Origin: Mesorhizobium sp. M1C.F.Ca.ET.210.01.1.1
GTDB taxonomy: Bacteria; Pseudomonadota; Alphaproteobacteria; Rhizobiales; Rhizobiaceae
Reading direction: 5' to 3'
Assembly (NCBI RefSeq): GCF_004791585.1
Contig: NZ_SRUU01000001.1
Coordinates: 1 to 64,000 of the forward strand
DNA length: 64,000 nt
This document shows positions 56,474-64,000 of this stretch, piece by piece. The first letter of the stretch is position 1; every line of letters starts with the position of its first letter. The position numbers and the translations under genes are program-made. The notes below the pieces were generated by a model. That model ran no database searches. It was not told the DNA's origin and was given only the letters and a program-made list of their open reading frames with translations.

Positions 56474-57958
56474 TCAGTCCCCATAGCGCTTGCGCAAATG
56501 TTCGGTGAAGTAGGCGGCGTTGAGTTTTTCACCGGTGGCGCGCTCGAGCAGTTCCGGCGTCGACCAGCGCGAGCCTTGCGACCAGATCCTTTTGCGCCGC
56601 CAGTCGTTGATGGCGCCGAAATCGCCCTTGGCGAGATCCTCGTCGGCGGACGGATGCTCCCTGGTCAAGGCGGCCCATTGCTGCGCCGCCATCATCGCGC
56701 CCAGCGTATAGGACGGGAAGTAGCCGAAGGCGGCGCCCGGCCAGTGCACGTCCTGCATCGGTCCGTCGGCCGGGTTGTCGATGGTCGACAGGCCGAGATA
56801 GTCGCGCATCTTGGCGTCCCACGCTTCTGGCAGGTCGACGACTTCCAGCCGGCCGGAGACGAGCTCTTGCTCGAGCTCGTAGCGCAGGATGACATGCAGC
56901 GGATAAGTGACCTCGTCGGCGTCGACGCGGATCAGGCCGCGCTCGACATGGTGGACGTGCGGCAGGATGGCGTCGAGCGACCAGGCTTCGCCGAGATGTT
57001 TTTCGACCACCGGCAACGCCCAGCGCCAGAAGGCGGGGTTGCGGCCGATCTGCTTTTCGACGAAAAGGCTCTGGCTCTCATGCACAGCCATGCCGCGCGC
57101 CTTGCCGAGCGGCCAGTGCGACCAGGCTTTCGGCAGGTTCTGCTCGTAGAGCGCGTGGCCGGTCTCGTGCAGCACGCCCATCAGCGCCGACAGGAAGTCG
57201 GAGGTCTTGTAGCGGGTGGTGATGCGCACATCGCTCGGCACGCCGCCGCAGAACGGATGGTGCGACACCGACAACGAGCCGTGGGTGAGGTCGAAGCCGA
57301 CCGCCGCCATCATGGCAAGGCCGAGCTCGCGCTGGCGGTCGATGGCGTAGCTGCCGGAAAGCGGCTTCAGCGGGTGCTTGGCCAGCCGCGCATCCTGCAC
57401 AGCCAGCGCGTGCGGCAGGAAATCCTTGAGGAAAGCCTTCAGCTCGGAAAACACCGGCGTGATGTCGGCGGCGCGGTTGCCGGGATCGTATTGTTCCATC
57501 AGCGAGTCATAGGGGGCGAGGCCGAGTGCGTCGGCGCGCAACGCCGCCTCTTCCCGCACCAGCGCCACGACGCCTTCCAGCGCCGGCAGGAAGCCGGCCC
57601 AGTCGTTCCTGGCGCGCAGGTCGCGCCAGAGCTGCTCCGAGCGCATGCGCGCGATCGTTTGGCGCTCGACAAACTCGACAGGCAGGCAGGTGAGATTGGT
57701 GTATTGCCGGCGCATCTCCCGCACCGCCGCCCGCTGCTCGTCGTTCAAGGGCTCGGCTTCGGCGGCGGCGATCCAGTCGCCGATCTCCGGCGCGGTCGCC
57801 TGGGCGTGCAGCATGCCGGCGAGTGTCGACACCGCTTCGGCGCGCTTCTCGCCGCCGCCGACCGCCATGTGGGTCGCTTCGTCGGCGCCGAGGATGGCCA
57901 GCGCATGCTCCAGGGCTTCGAGCTTATGGCCGAGTTGGTCGAGTTTCTGGAAGGACAT
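56474..57958 (-). CDS. Carboxypeptidase Taq (M32 family)
   Basis: 494 residues. Zinc metallocarboxypeptidase of the M32 family: the HExxH motif appears as GVLHETGHALYEQNLP near residue 265, with SHHPFCGGVPSDVRITTRY before it and the Glu ligand in AVHESQSLFVEKQIGR after. It removes C-terminal residues from peptides in the cytoplasm. The length of ~500 is normal for the family. It converges with the ABC exporter gene. Confidence 0.95.
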   Translation of the reverse strand: MSFQKLDQLGHKLEALEHALAILGADEATHMAVGGGEKRAEAVSTLAGMLHAQATAPEIGDWIAAAEAEPLNDEQRAAVREMRRQYTNLTCLPVEFVERQTIARMRSEQLWRDLRARNDWAGFLPALEGVVALVREEAALRADALGLAPYDSLMEQYDPGNRAADITPVFSELKAFLKDFLPHALAVQDARLAKHPLKPLSGSYAIDRQRELGLAMMAAVGFDLTHGSLSVSHHPFCGGVPSDVRITTRYKTSDFLSALMGVLHETGHALYEQNLPKAWSHWPLGKARGMAVHESQSLFVEKQIGRNPAFWRWALPVVEKHLGEAWSLDAILPHVHHVERGLIRVDADEVTYPLHVILRYELEQELVSGRLEVVDLPEAWDAKMRDYLGLSTIDNPADGPMQDVHWPGAAFGYFPSYTLGAMMAAQQWAALTREHPSADEDLAKGDFGAINDWRRKRIWSQGSRWSTPELLERATGEKLNAAYFTEHLRKRYGD

Positions 57959-58107
57959 GGATGGATTCCGGCTGCAGATGGGCTGGCGCGAAAAGATACC
58001 AAGGCATCGACCTTGGCAACCCTGATCCGTCGGTTTCGGGTCAGCCCATCTTGCCTACCGATGGCAGCGCGTGATCAATGCATTGATTAGAACGAGCGGA
58101 GGGGACA

Positions 58108-58461
58108 ATGACCGGCAATATCCTGGTCGGGCTGGTGGCGCTGATCCACTGCTACATCGTCTATCTGGAGATGGTGCTGTGGGATACGCCGCGCGGCCAC
58201 AAGGCGTTCAACCTGAAGCCTGACTTTGCCAGCGCCTCAAAAGTGCTCGCCGCCAACCAGGGGCTCTATAACGGCTTTCTTGCCGCCGGGCTGATCTGGG
58301 GCCTTTATCTCGGCGGCGGCGGATTCCAGATCAAGGTGTTTTTCCTGGTTTGCGTTGCCATCGCCGGCCTTTACGGCGCGGCGACCGTCGGCCGGAAGAT
58401 CCTGTTCATCCAGACGCTGCCGGCGGTGCTGGCCATCGTGGCGCTCTGGCTCGGCCTGTGA
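58108..58461 (+). CDS. DUF1304 membrane protein
   Basis: 117 residues with four hydrophobic segments: NILVGLVALIHCYIVYLEMVLWDTPRGHKAFNL is the DUF1304 start, then VLAANQGLYNGFLAAGLIWG and two more helices. GGAGGGGACA precedes the ATG. Function unknown. Downstream (58462-58571) GACGCGATC occurs twice 17 bp apart, followed by a palindromic repeat. Confidence 0.9.
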   Translation: MTGNILVGLVALIHCYIVYLEMVLWDTPRGHKAFNLKPDFASASKVLAANQGLYNGFLAAGLIWGLYLGGGGFQIKVFFLVCVAIAGLYGAATVGRKILFIQTLPAVLAIVALWLGL

Positions 58462-58571
58462 TCAAAAAGACGCGATCAATAGGACGCGATCGAAAAAGGA
58501 CGCCCTTGGAGCCAGGTTCCTCGGGCGCCAGTTGGTCCCTTCCGTTTCCTCCGAGCGATGTTGCGCTTTGA

Positions 58572-58618
58572 CGCAACTCCGGACGGAAAACCGCTTCGTA
58601 CTTTTCCTGGAATTGCTC
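58572..58618. repeat. Palindromic interspersed repeat, short type, copy B
   Basis: Outer arms GCAACTCC (58573-58580) and GGAATTGC (58609-58616) nearly match. Inner arms GGAAAA and TTTTCC enclose CCGCTTCGTAC. The AAAACCGCT...ACTTTT core is shared with copies at 18225 and 61441-61613. It ends against the stop of the convergent secreted-protein gene at 58617. Confidence 0.75.
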
Positions 58619-59042
58619 AGCCGTTCGGATAGTGACCGCCGTCGGCGCCGTCGCCCATCAGGAAGCCGCTGCCGGTGTCGACCATCAGCTTCTGATCGAC
58701 AAGATCGAGACGGCGCAGCAGGGCGTGATATTGGGTGGCGGGAATCCTGCCATGATCCGAAGCGGCGACCTTCTCGGCGGCCTGGCTGATGTGGGCGGCA
58801 CGCCTATGCAGCTGCTCAGCCTCGGCAGCCGAGATGGTGTTGGCTTCCCGCGCATCCTTGATGCCCTGGTCCACGCCCTGGACCTGATGGATGAGGCTGG
58901 TCACGCGCGGTCCGGTCATGTCGGTTGGATCGGTCGCGTCGAGGGCGCCCTTGTGATGCCCGGCGGCGTAGGCGCTGGCGAGCGGAGCGGCGATCAGAAC
59001 CGCGGCGAGGGTTGCAGTCTTGAGAGATGTCGAAGCGCGCAT
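58617..59042 (-). CDS. Secreted protein, unknown
   Basis: 141 residues from ATG 59042. Signal peptide SLKTATLAAVLIAAPLASAYAA; the mature part is helical and charged (VTSLIHQVQGVDQGIKDAREANTISAAEAEQLHRRAAHISQAAEKVAAS) and ends with a Gly-rich tail. It is probably periplasmic. No family recognised; the helical mid-part resembles small periplasmic coiled-coil proteins. The frame extends upstream, but the signal peptide decides the start. The 240 bp between this gene and the OmpA-like gene hold no other gene I can see. Confidence 0.75.
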   Translation of the reverse strand: MRASTSLKTATLAAVLIAAPLASAYAAGHHKGALDATDPTDMTGPRVTSLIHQVQGVDQGIKDAREANTISAAEAEQLHRRAAHISQAAEKVAASDHGRIPATQYHALLRRLDLVDQKLMVDTGSGFLMGDGADGGHYPNG

Positions 59043-59282
59043 GACGGCGCATCCTTCTGCTGGGGAAGGGCGCAGCCATGCTGCCGCGCCTTCCGACCTT
59101 GCGGGCCGTCCGGTTCCGTCGCGTCGCGATGGGAGGCATCGCCGGCGGTCCCCGGCCCTGCGCGGCAAGCTAGGAGCGTCAATTTGCGATGTGTAATTAA
59201 AAAAATATAATGTTTTCAGGCCTTGCCGGTCGCCGTCCGCGCCCTAGAGTTGAGCCGGCGAACAATTTCGCGTGAGTTTGAA

Positions 59283-60311
59283 TCAACGTTCGGTGAGCTT
59301 CAGTTCAATACGGCGGTTCTTGCTGCGCGCGTCGTCGGTGTCGGCCGGATCGAGCGGCTGGAACTCGCCGAAGCCGGCGGCGACCAGCCGATTGGCCGGC
59401 ACGCCATTCTCGATCAGGAACTTCACCACCGACGTCGCGCGCGCCGTCGAAAGCTCCCAGTTGTCGCGATAGCGGCCGGTGCCGGACAGCGGCTTGTTGT
59501 CGGTGTGGCCGTCGACGCGCAGCACCCAGCTGATCTCGGGCGGGATTTCCTTCTGCAATTCGATGACGGCGTCGGCGAGCTTCTTCATCTCGACCTTGCC
59601 GGCATCGTTGATCTCGTCGGAGCCGGTCGGGAACAGCACTTCCGACTGGAAGACGAAGCGGTCGCCGACAATGCGGATGTTCTCGCGGTCGGCGAGGATC
59701 TCGCGCAGCCGGCCGAAGAAGTCGGAGCGGTAGCGGTTGAGTTCCTGCACACGTTGCGCCAGCGCGACGTTCAGGCGGCGGCCAAGATCGGCGATCTTGG
59801 TGTTGGAGTCGCGATCGCGCTGCTCGGACACGTTGAGCGCGTCCTCGAGCGCCGCGATCTGCTTGCGCAAAGCCGCGATCTGCTGGTTGAGGATCTCGAC
59901 CTGGCTCAGCGCCTGCTGACTGATCTGACGCTGGTTGCCGAGCTCGCCCGAGAGGGCCGCGGCGCGCTTGTTGGCGGCATCGCCGGCGCCGGCGCCCTGG
60001 GCCAGCAGCTGTTCGAGTCGGCTCTTTTCGGCCTCTGCCGCCGACAGCGAAGCCTGCAGGTTGGCGAGCGAGTCTTCCTTGTCCTGGCTGTTCGAACGCT
60101 CCAGCGCTAGCAGTTGGGTCAGCTCGTTGATCTGCGAGTTGAGCCGGTTGAGCACCGTGTCCTTGCCCGAAATCTCGCGGCTGAGCAGGAACTGCGCCAG
60201 CACGAACACCGTCAGCAGGAACATGATCGCCAGCAGCAGTGTCGACAGCGCGTCGACGAAACCCGGCCAGTAGTCGATGCGGCGGTCGGCGCGCCGTCTT
60301 GCCAGCGCCAC
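59283..60311 (-). CDS. MotB-like/OmpA-domain membrane protein
   Basis: 342 residues from GTG. A basic N-terminus is followed by one transmembrane helix with a conserved acidic residue (YWPGFVDALSTLLLAIMFLLTVFVLAQFLL; Asp at about 20, at the position of the proton-binding Asp of MotB), a long coiled coil (about 45-190) and a C-terminal OmpA peptidoglycan-binding domain (VLRVDGHTDNKPLSGTGRYRDNWELSTARATSVVKFLI). It starts one base after the MotA-like stop, so the two form a proton-driven stator-like pair. There are no flagellar genes nearby. Confidence 0.88.
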   Translation of the reverse strand: MALARRRADRRIDYWPGFVDALSTLLLAIMFLLTVFVLAQFLLSREISGKDTVLNRLNSQINELTQLLALERSNSQDKEDSLANLQASLSAAEAEKSRLEQLLAQGAGAGDAANKRAAALSGELGNQRQISQQALSQVEILNQQIAALRKQIAALEDALNVSEQRDRDSNTKIADLGRRLNVALAQRVQELNRYRSDFFGRLREILADRENIRIVGDRFVFQSEVLFPTGSDEINDAGKVEMKKLADAVIELQKEIPPEISWVLRVDGHTDNKPLSGTGRYRDNWELSTARATSVVKFLIENGVPANRLVAAGFGEFQPLDPADTDDARSKNRRIELKLTER

Positions 60312-60312
60312 G

Positions 60313-61332
60313 TCAGTGGACCCCTTGCTTCTTCAGCGCGTCGGCGATCTTTTCCAGCGTGTTGCGCATGGCTTTCTGCTCGTCGGACTGGGCCTCGACC
60401 CAGTCGCGCATGATCTGCTGTTCGGAGCGCATGTTCTTGACCAGGCCGGAAATCCCGTCGGCCAGGTTGGCCATGGCGGTGGCGACGCGCGGGTTGGAGC
60501 CACCGCCATTCTCTTGCAGGCTGCGCAGCCGCTCCGACAGCAGCCGGATTTCTTCCGACGGCTCGGCGCGCGCCTGATCGGAGACGACGATGTCGGACGA
60601 CAGGTCGGTGACCGAGGACAGCCAGTTCTCAAGCTCGGTGTAGAAGCGGGTCTGGGCGCGGCCGGCCTGCAGGTCGAGGAAGCCGAGCACGAGCGACCCG
60701 GAGAGACCGAACAACGAGGACGAGAAGGCCGTGCCCATGCCGGCGAGCGGCGCCGAAAGGCCCTGCTTCAACGCGTCGAGCACTGCGGCGGCGTCGCCTG
60801 TGCCGGGGTCGAGCGCCTCGATGGTCTCGCGGATTGAGGCGATGGTGTTGAGCAGGCCCCAGAAAGTGCCGAGCAGGCCGAGGAACACCAGGAGGCCGAC
60901 CAGATAGCGCGACGTGTCGCGGCTTTCGTCGAGGCGGGTGGCGATGGAATCGAGCATGGTGCGCATCGAGGAGGTCGAGAAGGCGATCGTCGACGAGCGG
61001 CCGATCATCGCTTTCATAGGCGCAAGAAGCACCGGCTCGGTCGTCTCGGAGCCGGCGCGGAAGGAATTGACCCAGCGCACTTCGCGGAACAACCGGCCGA
61101 CCTGGACGAAGGCGAGCAGGATGCCGACGGCGAGCACGCCGATGATCAGCCCGTTGAGGCCGGGATTGCTGGAGAAGGCTCTCGAGATCTGGCGGGTGAG
61201 GATGGCGGCGATGAAGGCGACGATGACCAGGAAGATCACCATGGTGAGCAGGAAGACCTGCGGGCTCGACAGCTTGTGCGGATCGTAGACCAGGACATCC
61301 GAGCGCCTGCCGAAGGATCTGAGAAAAGCCAT
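60313..61332 (-). CDS. MotA/TolQ/ExbB-like proton-channel protein
   Basis: 339 residues. A first hydrophobic helix pair (VFLLTMVIFLVIVAFIAAIL, LNGLIIGVLAVGILLAFVQV), then a cytoplasmic loop and helices with GLLVFLGLLGTFWGLLNTIASI and APLAGMGTAFSSSLFGLSGSLVLGFLDL, the typical MotA/TolQ/ExbB proton-channel signature. It pairs with the OmpA-domain protein downstream. The family is widespread near efp and suhB in Rhizobiales (recollection); its role may be cell-envelope energy transduction. The start has only a weak ribosome binding site. Confidence 0.85.
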   Translation of the reverse strand: MAFLRSFGRRSDVLVYDPHKLSSPQVFLLTMVIFLVIVAFIAAILTRQISRAFSSNPGLNGLIIGVLAVGILLAFVQVGRLFREVRWVNSFRAGSETTEPVLLAPMKAMIGRSSTIAFSTSSMRTMLDSIATRLDESRDTSRYLVGLLVFLGLLGTFWGLLNTIASIRETIEALDPGTGDAAAVLDALKQGLSAPLAGMGTAFSSSLFGLSGSLVLGFLDLQAGRAQTRFYTELENWLSSVTDLSSDIVVSDQARAEPSEEIRLLSERLRSLQENGGGSNPRVATAMANLADGISGLVKNMRSEQQIMRDWVEAQSDEQKAMRNTLEKIADALKKQGVH

Positions 61333-61440
61333 CCGTGCCCCGTTTGCGATGCTACCCGCCGCAGAATTGCCGCGACTCTAAACGGAATTGTGACCAAATT
61401 GAATGGCGCTTGGCAATATCGCCGCCGCCGCCTTGTTTTG

Positions 61441-61613
61441 AGGCAATTCCGGACGGAAGGGCTACGGCGAAGTCGTCGAGCCTGAGCGCTTCACACTTTT
61501 GCTGGAACTGCTCCAAAGCGCGTCGCGCCGGAAGATATTCAGGCGACGCGCTTCAATCTCTTTTGATGCATGTCGTTCTCCCAAAACCGCTGCGCACTTT
61601 TGGGCGAAACGCA
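61441..61613. repeat. Compound palindromic repeat (short type copy C plus long type copy 2)
   Basis: 61441-61514: short-type element, AGGCAATTCCGGACGGAAGG ... CACTTTTGCTGGAACTGCTCC, with a longer insert in the middle. 61513-61613: long-type element matching 18225-18330. Its first hairpin has arms AAGCGCGTCGC (61516-61526) and GCGACGCGCTT (61543-61553); its second, CCCAAAA (61580-61586) and TTTTGGG (61598-61604). It fills most of the 286-bp gap between the MotA-like gene and the trhA-like gene. Confidence 0.85.
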
Positions 61614-61618
61614 CTCGT

Positions 61619-62311
61619 TCAGAACCGGTTGATGACCAGGCAGTCGACCATCGCGGCCAGGTGCAGCCCCGCGCCGGCGACGACGAAGCCGTGCCAGACG
61701 GCATTGTGGAAGCGCAGCCCCTTCCAGGCAAAGAAGATGACGCCGAAGGAATAGACGATGCCGCCGGCGATGAGCAGCGCGACGGAGGCGGTCGGCAGCG
61801 TCTCGACCAGCGGTCCGGCGAGCAGGACGCCGCTCCAGCCGATGGCGAGGTAGAAGAGGATCGCCAGCCGGTCGTAGCGTCCGGGCAGGAACATCTTGAT
61901 CGCGATGCCCATCGCCGCCGCGCTCCACACGATGACGATCATGGGCACGGCAAGCGGCGAAGTGCGGAGCTGGGCCAGGAAAGGCGTGTATGTGGCGGCG
62001 ATCAGGAGATAGATCGCGGCGTGGTCGAAGCGGCGCAGGATCCACTTCGCCGGCCACGATGTCGGCCACAGATTGTAGGCCAGCGAAACCGACAGCACGG
62101 TGAGCAGGGATACGACGTAGAAGACGGCGGCGACATATTCGCCCGGGCCGGAATGGAAGGCGGCCAAAGCCAGGAAGGCCGAGCCGGCGGCGATCGCCAG
62201 CACGATGCCCACGGCATGGACGACGCCATCAGCGATCATCTCGGCGCGCGAATAATGCCAGCGCCCCACGAAGGGGATTTCGATCTGGGAGTTTGGGCGC
62301 GCGTCGTTCAT
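61619..62311 (-). CDS. TrhA/hemolysin-III (PAQR) membrane protein
   Basis: 230 residues with seven transmembrane helices. PAQR/HlyIII signatures: VHAVGIVLAIAAG with the first His, LRRFDHAAIYLLIAATYTPF and FHNAVWHGFVVAGAGLH near the end, containing the conserved zinc-binding His/Asp residues. Members are called hemolysin III but act as membrane-lipid homeostasis factors (TrhA) or hydrolases. The function is inferred from the family. Confidence 0.92.
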   Translation of the reverse strand: MNDARPNSQIEIPFVGRWHYSRAEMIADGVVHAVGIVLAIAAGSAFLALAAFHSGPGEYVAAVFYVVSLLTVLSVSLAYNLWPTSWPAKWILRRFDHAAIYLLIAATYTPFLAQLRTSPLAVPMIVIVWSAAAMGIAIKMFLPGRYDRLAILFYLAIGWSGVLLAGPLVETLPTASVALLIAGGIVYSFGVIFFAWKGLRFHNAVWHGFVVAGAGLHLAAMVDCLVINRF

Positions 62312-62388
62312 GAGTGATCCTGCAACTCTAATCTGGGCAGTCGCGGATCAGTATTTCAAGCTTCGGTTGCGGTTTTGCGACGACAGCG

Positions 62389-62407
62389 GCGCGTCCTTTC
62401 GACGCGC
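62389..62407. repeat. Small hairpin between trhA and suhB
   Basis: GCGCGTC (62389-62395) and GACGCGC (62401-62407) with a 5-nt spacer. There is no T tract on either side, so it is not a convincing terminator. The remaining ~190-bp gap must carry the promoter of the TrhA-like gene, which I cannot place. Confidence 0.35.
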
Positions 62408-62503
62408 AAAGGACGACGTAGTACCTCGATTTGCTTCAGTGCGCCGCGCGTTTCAGCCGGGCCGACCAGTCAGCGCGGCCAACCTGGCAGCTGCGACAAC
62501 CTG

Positions 62504-63304
62504 TCAGCGGGGCGCAAGCGGCTTCTTCACCGTCTTCAGGAGCGCGCGCTGGATGATCTCGTTGCCGGCGACGACGGAGCCGGCCTCCAGCATGTCCTGC
62601 CCGCCATTCATATCCGAAACGAAGCCGCCCGCCTCGCGGATGAGCAGCGTGCCGGCGGCGATGTCCCAGGCCGAAAGGCCGGTTTCCCAGAACCCGTCCA
62701 TGCGGCCGGCCGCGACATAGGCGAGATCGAGCGCGGCGGAGCCGAGGCGGCGGACGCCGGAGACTTCGGCCATGACGTTGCGCAACTCGATCAGGAAATT
62801 GCCGTGCTGGCCGCGTCCGAGATGCGGCACGCCGCAACCGATCACGGCATCGGTGAGCTTGGCGCGTCCGGCGACGCGCAGCCGGCGGTCGTTCATGAAG
62901 GCGCCGCCGCCGCGCTCGGCGGTGTAGAGCTCGTCCATCGCCGGATTGTAGACGACGCCGGCGACGATCTGGCCTTGGCGCTCCAGCGCGATCGAGACCG
63001 CGAAGAGCGGGATGCCGTGCAGGAAATTGGTGGTGCCGTCGAGCGGGTCGACGATCCAGCGGTGCTGGCCGTCCTCGCCTTCGACGGCGCCGCGCTCCTC
63101 CATGAGAAAGGCGTAGCCCGGCCGCGCCTTGGACAGCTCGGCAAAGACGATCTCTTCGGCCTTGCGGTCGGCCTGGCTGACATAGTCGCCGGGTCCCTTC
63201 ATCGAGACCTGCAGGTTCTGCACTTCGCCGAAATCGCGCGACAGCGACCGGCCGGCCTTCATCGCGGCCTGGACCATGACATTGAGGATCGCGGAGCGTG
63301 CCAT
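62504..63304 (-). CDS. suhB: Inositol monophosphatase family protein
   Basis: 266 residues. Mg-dependent, Li-sensitive phosphatase fold: GDYVSQADRKAEEIVF, EERGAVEGEDGQHRWIVDPLDGTTNFLHGIPLFAVSIAL (metal-binding E-E and D-P-L-D-G-T) and the C-terminal WDIAAGTLLIREAGG. Substrate is myo-inositol-1-phosphate or similar; as SuhB it can also act in rRNA transcription antitermination in E. coli. AGGAAG precedes the ATG. It starts 18 bp after the efp stop, so they are probably in one operon. Confidence 0.93.
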   Translation of the reverse strand: MARSAILNVMVQAAMKAGRSLSRDFGEVQNLQVSMKGPGDYVSQADRKAEEIVFAELSKARPGYAFLMEERGAVEGEDGQHRWIVDPLDGTTNFLHGIPLFAVSIALERQGQIVAGVVYNPAMDELYTAERGGGAFMNDRRLRVAGRAKLTDAVIGCGVPHLGRGQHGNFLIELRNVMAEVSGVRRLGSAALDLAYVAAGRMDGFWETGLSAWDIAAGTLLIREAGGFVSDMNGGQDMLEAGSVVAGNEIIQRALLKTVKKPLAPR

Positions 63305-63322
63305 TTTTTCTTCCTGCTGCCG

Positions 63323-63889
63323 TTACTCTGCGCGGCGGACGTAAGTGATCTCGTTGGTGTCGACGATGATGCGCTCGCCGGCCGAGATGAAGGGCGGCAC
63401 GAGAACGCGGACGCCGTTCTCCAGCACCGCCGGCTTGTAGGAGGATGCCGCCGTCTGGCCCTTCACCACCGGGTCGGCCTCGGTGATGGTCAGCGTCACC
63501 TGGTCGGGCAGCGAGATGCCGATCGGCCGTTCCTCATAGAGCTGGACAGTCACCATCATGCCGTCCTGCAGGAAGGCGGCGCGCTCGCCGACGAAATCCT
63601 TCGGCAGCTCGAGCTGCTCGTAGCTTTCGGTGTCCATGAACACCAGGGCGTCGCCCTGCTCGTAGAGGAACGAAAAGTCCTTCAGATCGAGCCGGATCTG
63701 CTCGACGGTCTCGGCCGAGCGGAAGCGCTCGTTGAGCTTGGTGCCGTTGATCAGGTTCTTCAGCTCGACCTGGTTGTAGGCGCCGCCCTTGCCAGGCTTG
63801 ACGGTATTGGTCTTGACCGCCACCCACAGGCCGCCATCGTGCTCGATGACATAGCCGGGACGGATTTCGCTGCCACTGATCTTGGCCAT
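63323..63889 (-). CDS. efp: Translation elongation factor P
   Basis: 188 residues from ATG 63889. It relieves ribosome stalling at polyproline. Three beta-barrel domains: start [22 protein letters not shown], the modified-Lys loop [15 protein letters not shown] (Lys at about 34, the site lysylated by EpmA), [24 protein letters not shown] and [21 protein letters not shown] at the end. The frame is open further upstream, but the conserved start fixes the ATG. Confidence 0.97.
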   Translation of the reverse strand: MAKISGSEIRPGYVIEHDGGLWVAVKTNTVKPGKGGAYNQVELKNLINGTKLNERFRSAETVEQIRLDLKDFSFLYEQGDALVFMDTESYEQLELPKDFVGERAAFLQDGMMVTVQLYEERPIGISLPDQVTLTITEADPVVKGQTAASSYKPAVLENGVRVLVPPFISAGERIIVDTNEITYVRRAE

Positions 63890-64000
63890 GATGAACTGAT
63901 CCGGAATGAGATTTTTTCGCGCGGAGCGCGCCTTGGCGCCTCCAAGACCACAAATCCTGCGGAGAGGCAAGGGAGAGGGTGGCATGCAAGAGCGGCGGTC
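63890..64000. other. Region upstream of efp
   Basis: 111 bp to the window edge. Read on the minus strand it holds the efp leader; AATCTCATTCCGGATCAGTT lies just before the ATG, without a strong ribosome binding site. I see no gene or clear promoter in it. Confidence 0.4.

Noticed and set aside
59283..61332. Zorya-type phage defence (ZorA/ZorB)
   Set aside because: Only the MotAB-like pair is present. No ZorC, ZorD or ZorE gene lies near, and the neighbours are housekeeping genes.

Overview
The window looks like a chromosomal segment of a high-G+C alphaproteobacterium of the order Hyphomicrobiales (Rhizobiales), most likely Mesorhizobium or a close relative. The evidence is the core gene order rplU-rpmA-GNAT-obgE-proB-proA-nadD-rsfS-rlmH-envC-ctpA-rppH, the long Ala/Lys-rich tail on L21, a GapR (DUF2312) nucleoid protein, a TTG-started pyruvate carboxylase, a 6S RNA in front of the 5-formyl-THF cyclo-ligase, and short palindromic intergenic repeats. 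The genus is inferred from recognition, not from an alignment.

Layout. 1-2577: end of an integrated element, with a tyrosine integrase reading away from the 3' end of tRNA-Ser(CGA); the rest of the element lies to the left, outside the window. 2578-9853: ribosomal proteins L21/L27, a GNAT, an EEP hydrolase on the other strand, the ribosome-assembly GTPase Obg, proline synthesis (proB, proA) and NAD synthesis (nadD). 9975-12177: an MFS transporter and an MscS channel. 12328-18188: ribosome silencing and 23S rRNA methylation (rsfS, rlmH), then an envelope cluster (degenerate LytM/EnvC factor, CtpA protease, DUF610 deacetylase-like protein) and rppH. 18365-20863: alanine racemase plus D-amino-acid dehydrogenase. 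20866-24180: a coupled pair of putative phospholipid-hydrolase lipoproteins (sPLA2-like and PLD-like) and a secreted protein. 24189-26728: LysR regulator and mmsA, with a duplicated scrap of the mmsA 3' end. 27082-27947: two tandem paralogous small secreted proteins with a mini-ORF between them. 27972-32023: a GntR-controlled hydroxyproline catabolic operon. 32363-38190: a complete branched-chain-type amino-acid ABC transporter (livHMGF, DUF6867, substrate-binding protein). 38464-43104: pyruvate carboxylase, GapR and two small unknowns. 43163-46235 (minus): MsrB, and a MoxR-GNAT-vWA set. 46401-48956: 6S RNA, folate cyclo-ligase, a YmdB-type phosphoesterase and TerC. 48963-54132: two small regulator cassettes (ArsR with SRPBCC/VOC genes; TetR with NmrA-like/DUF1772 genes) around YebC and an Rdx-type protein. 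54205-58461: L31, an MsbA-like ABC exporter, an M32 carboxypeptidase and DUF1304. 58617-64000 (minus): a secreted protein, a MotA/MotB-like pair, a TrhA/hemolysin-III protein, an inositol monophosphatase and elongation factor P.

Most of the window is ordinary core genome. The parts most worth following up are: the PLA2-like/PLD-like lipoprotein pair (20866-23465); the palindromic repeat family, in which two distant copies show a compensatory base-pair change (18225-18330 and 61513-61613); the tandem small secreted proteins with a 13-codon ORF between them; the histone-H1-like tail on LivG; the mmsA tail duplication; a terminator-like hairpin in the rplU leader; and a MotAB-like pair with no flagellar context.
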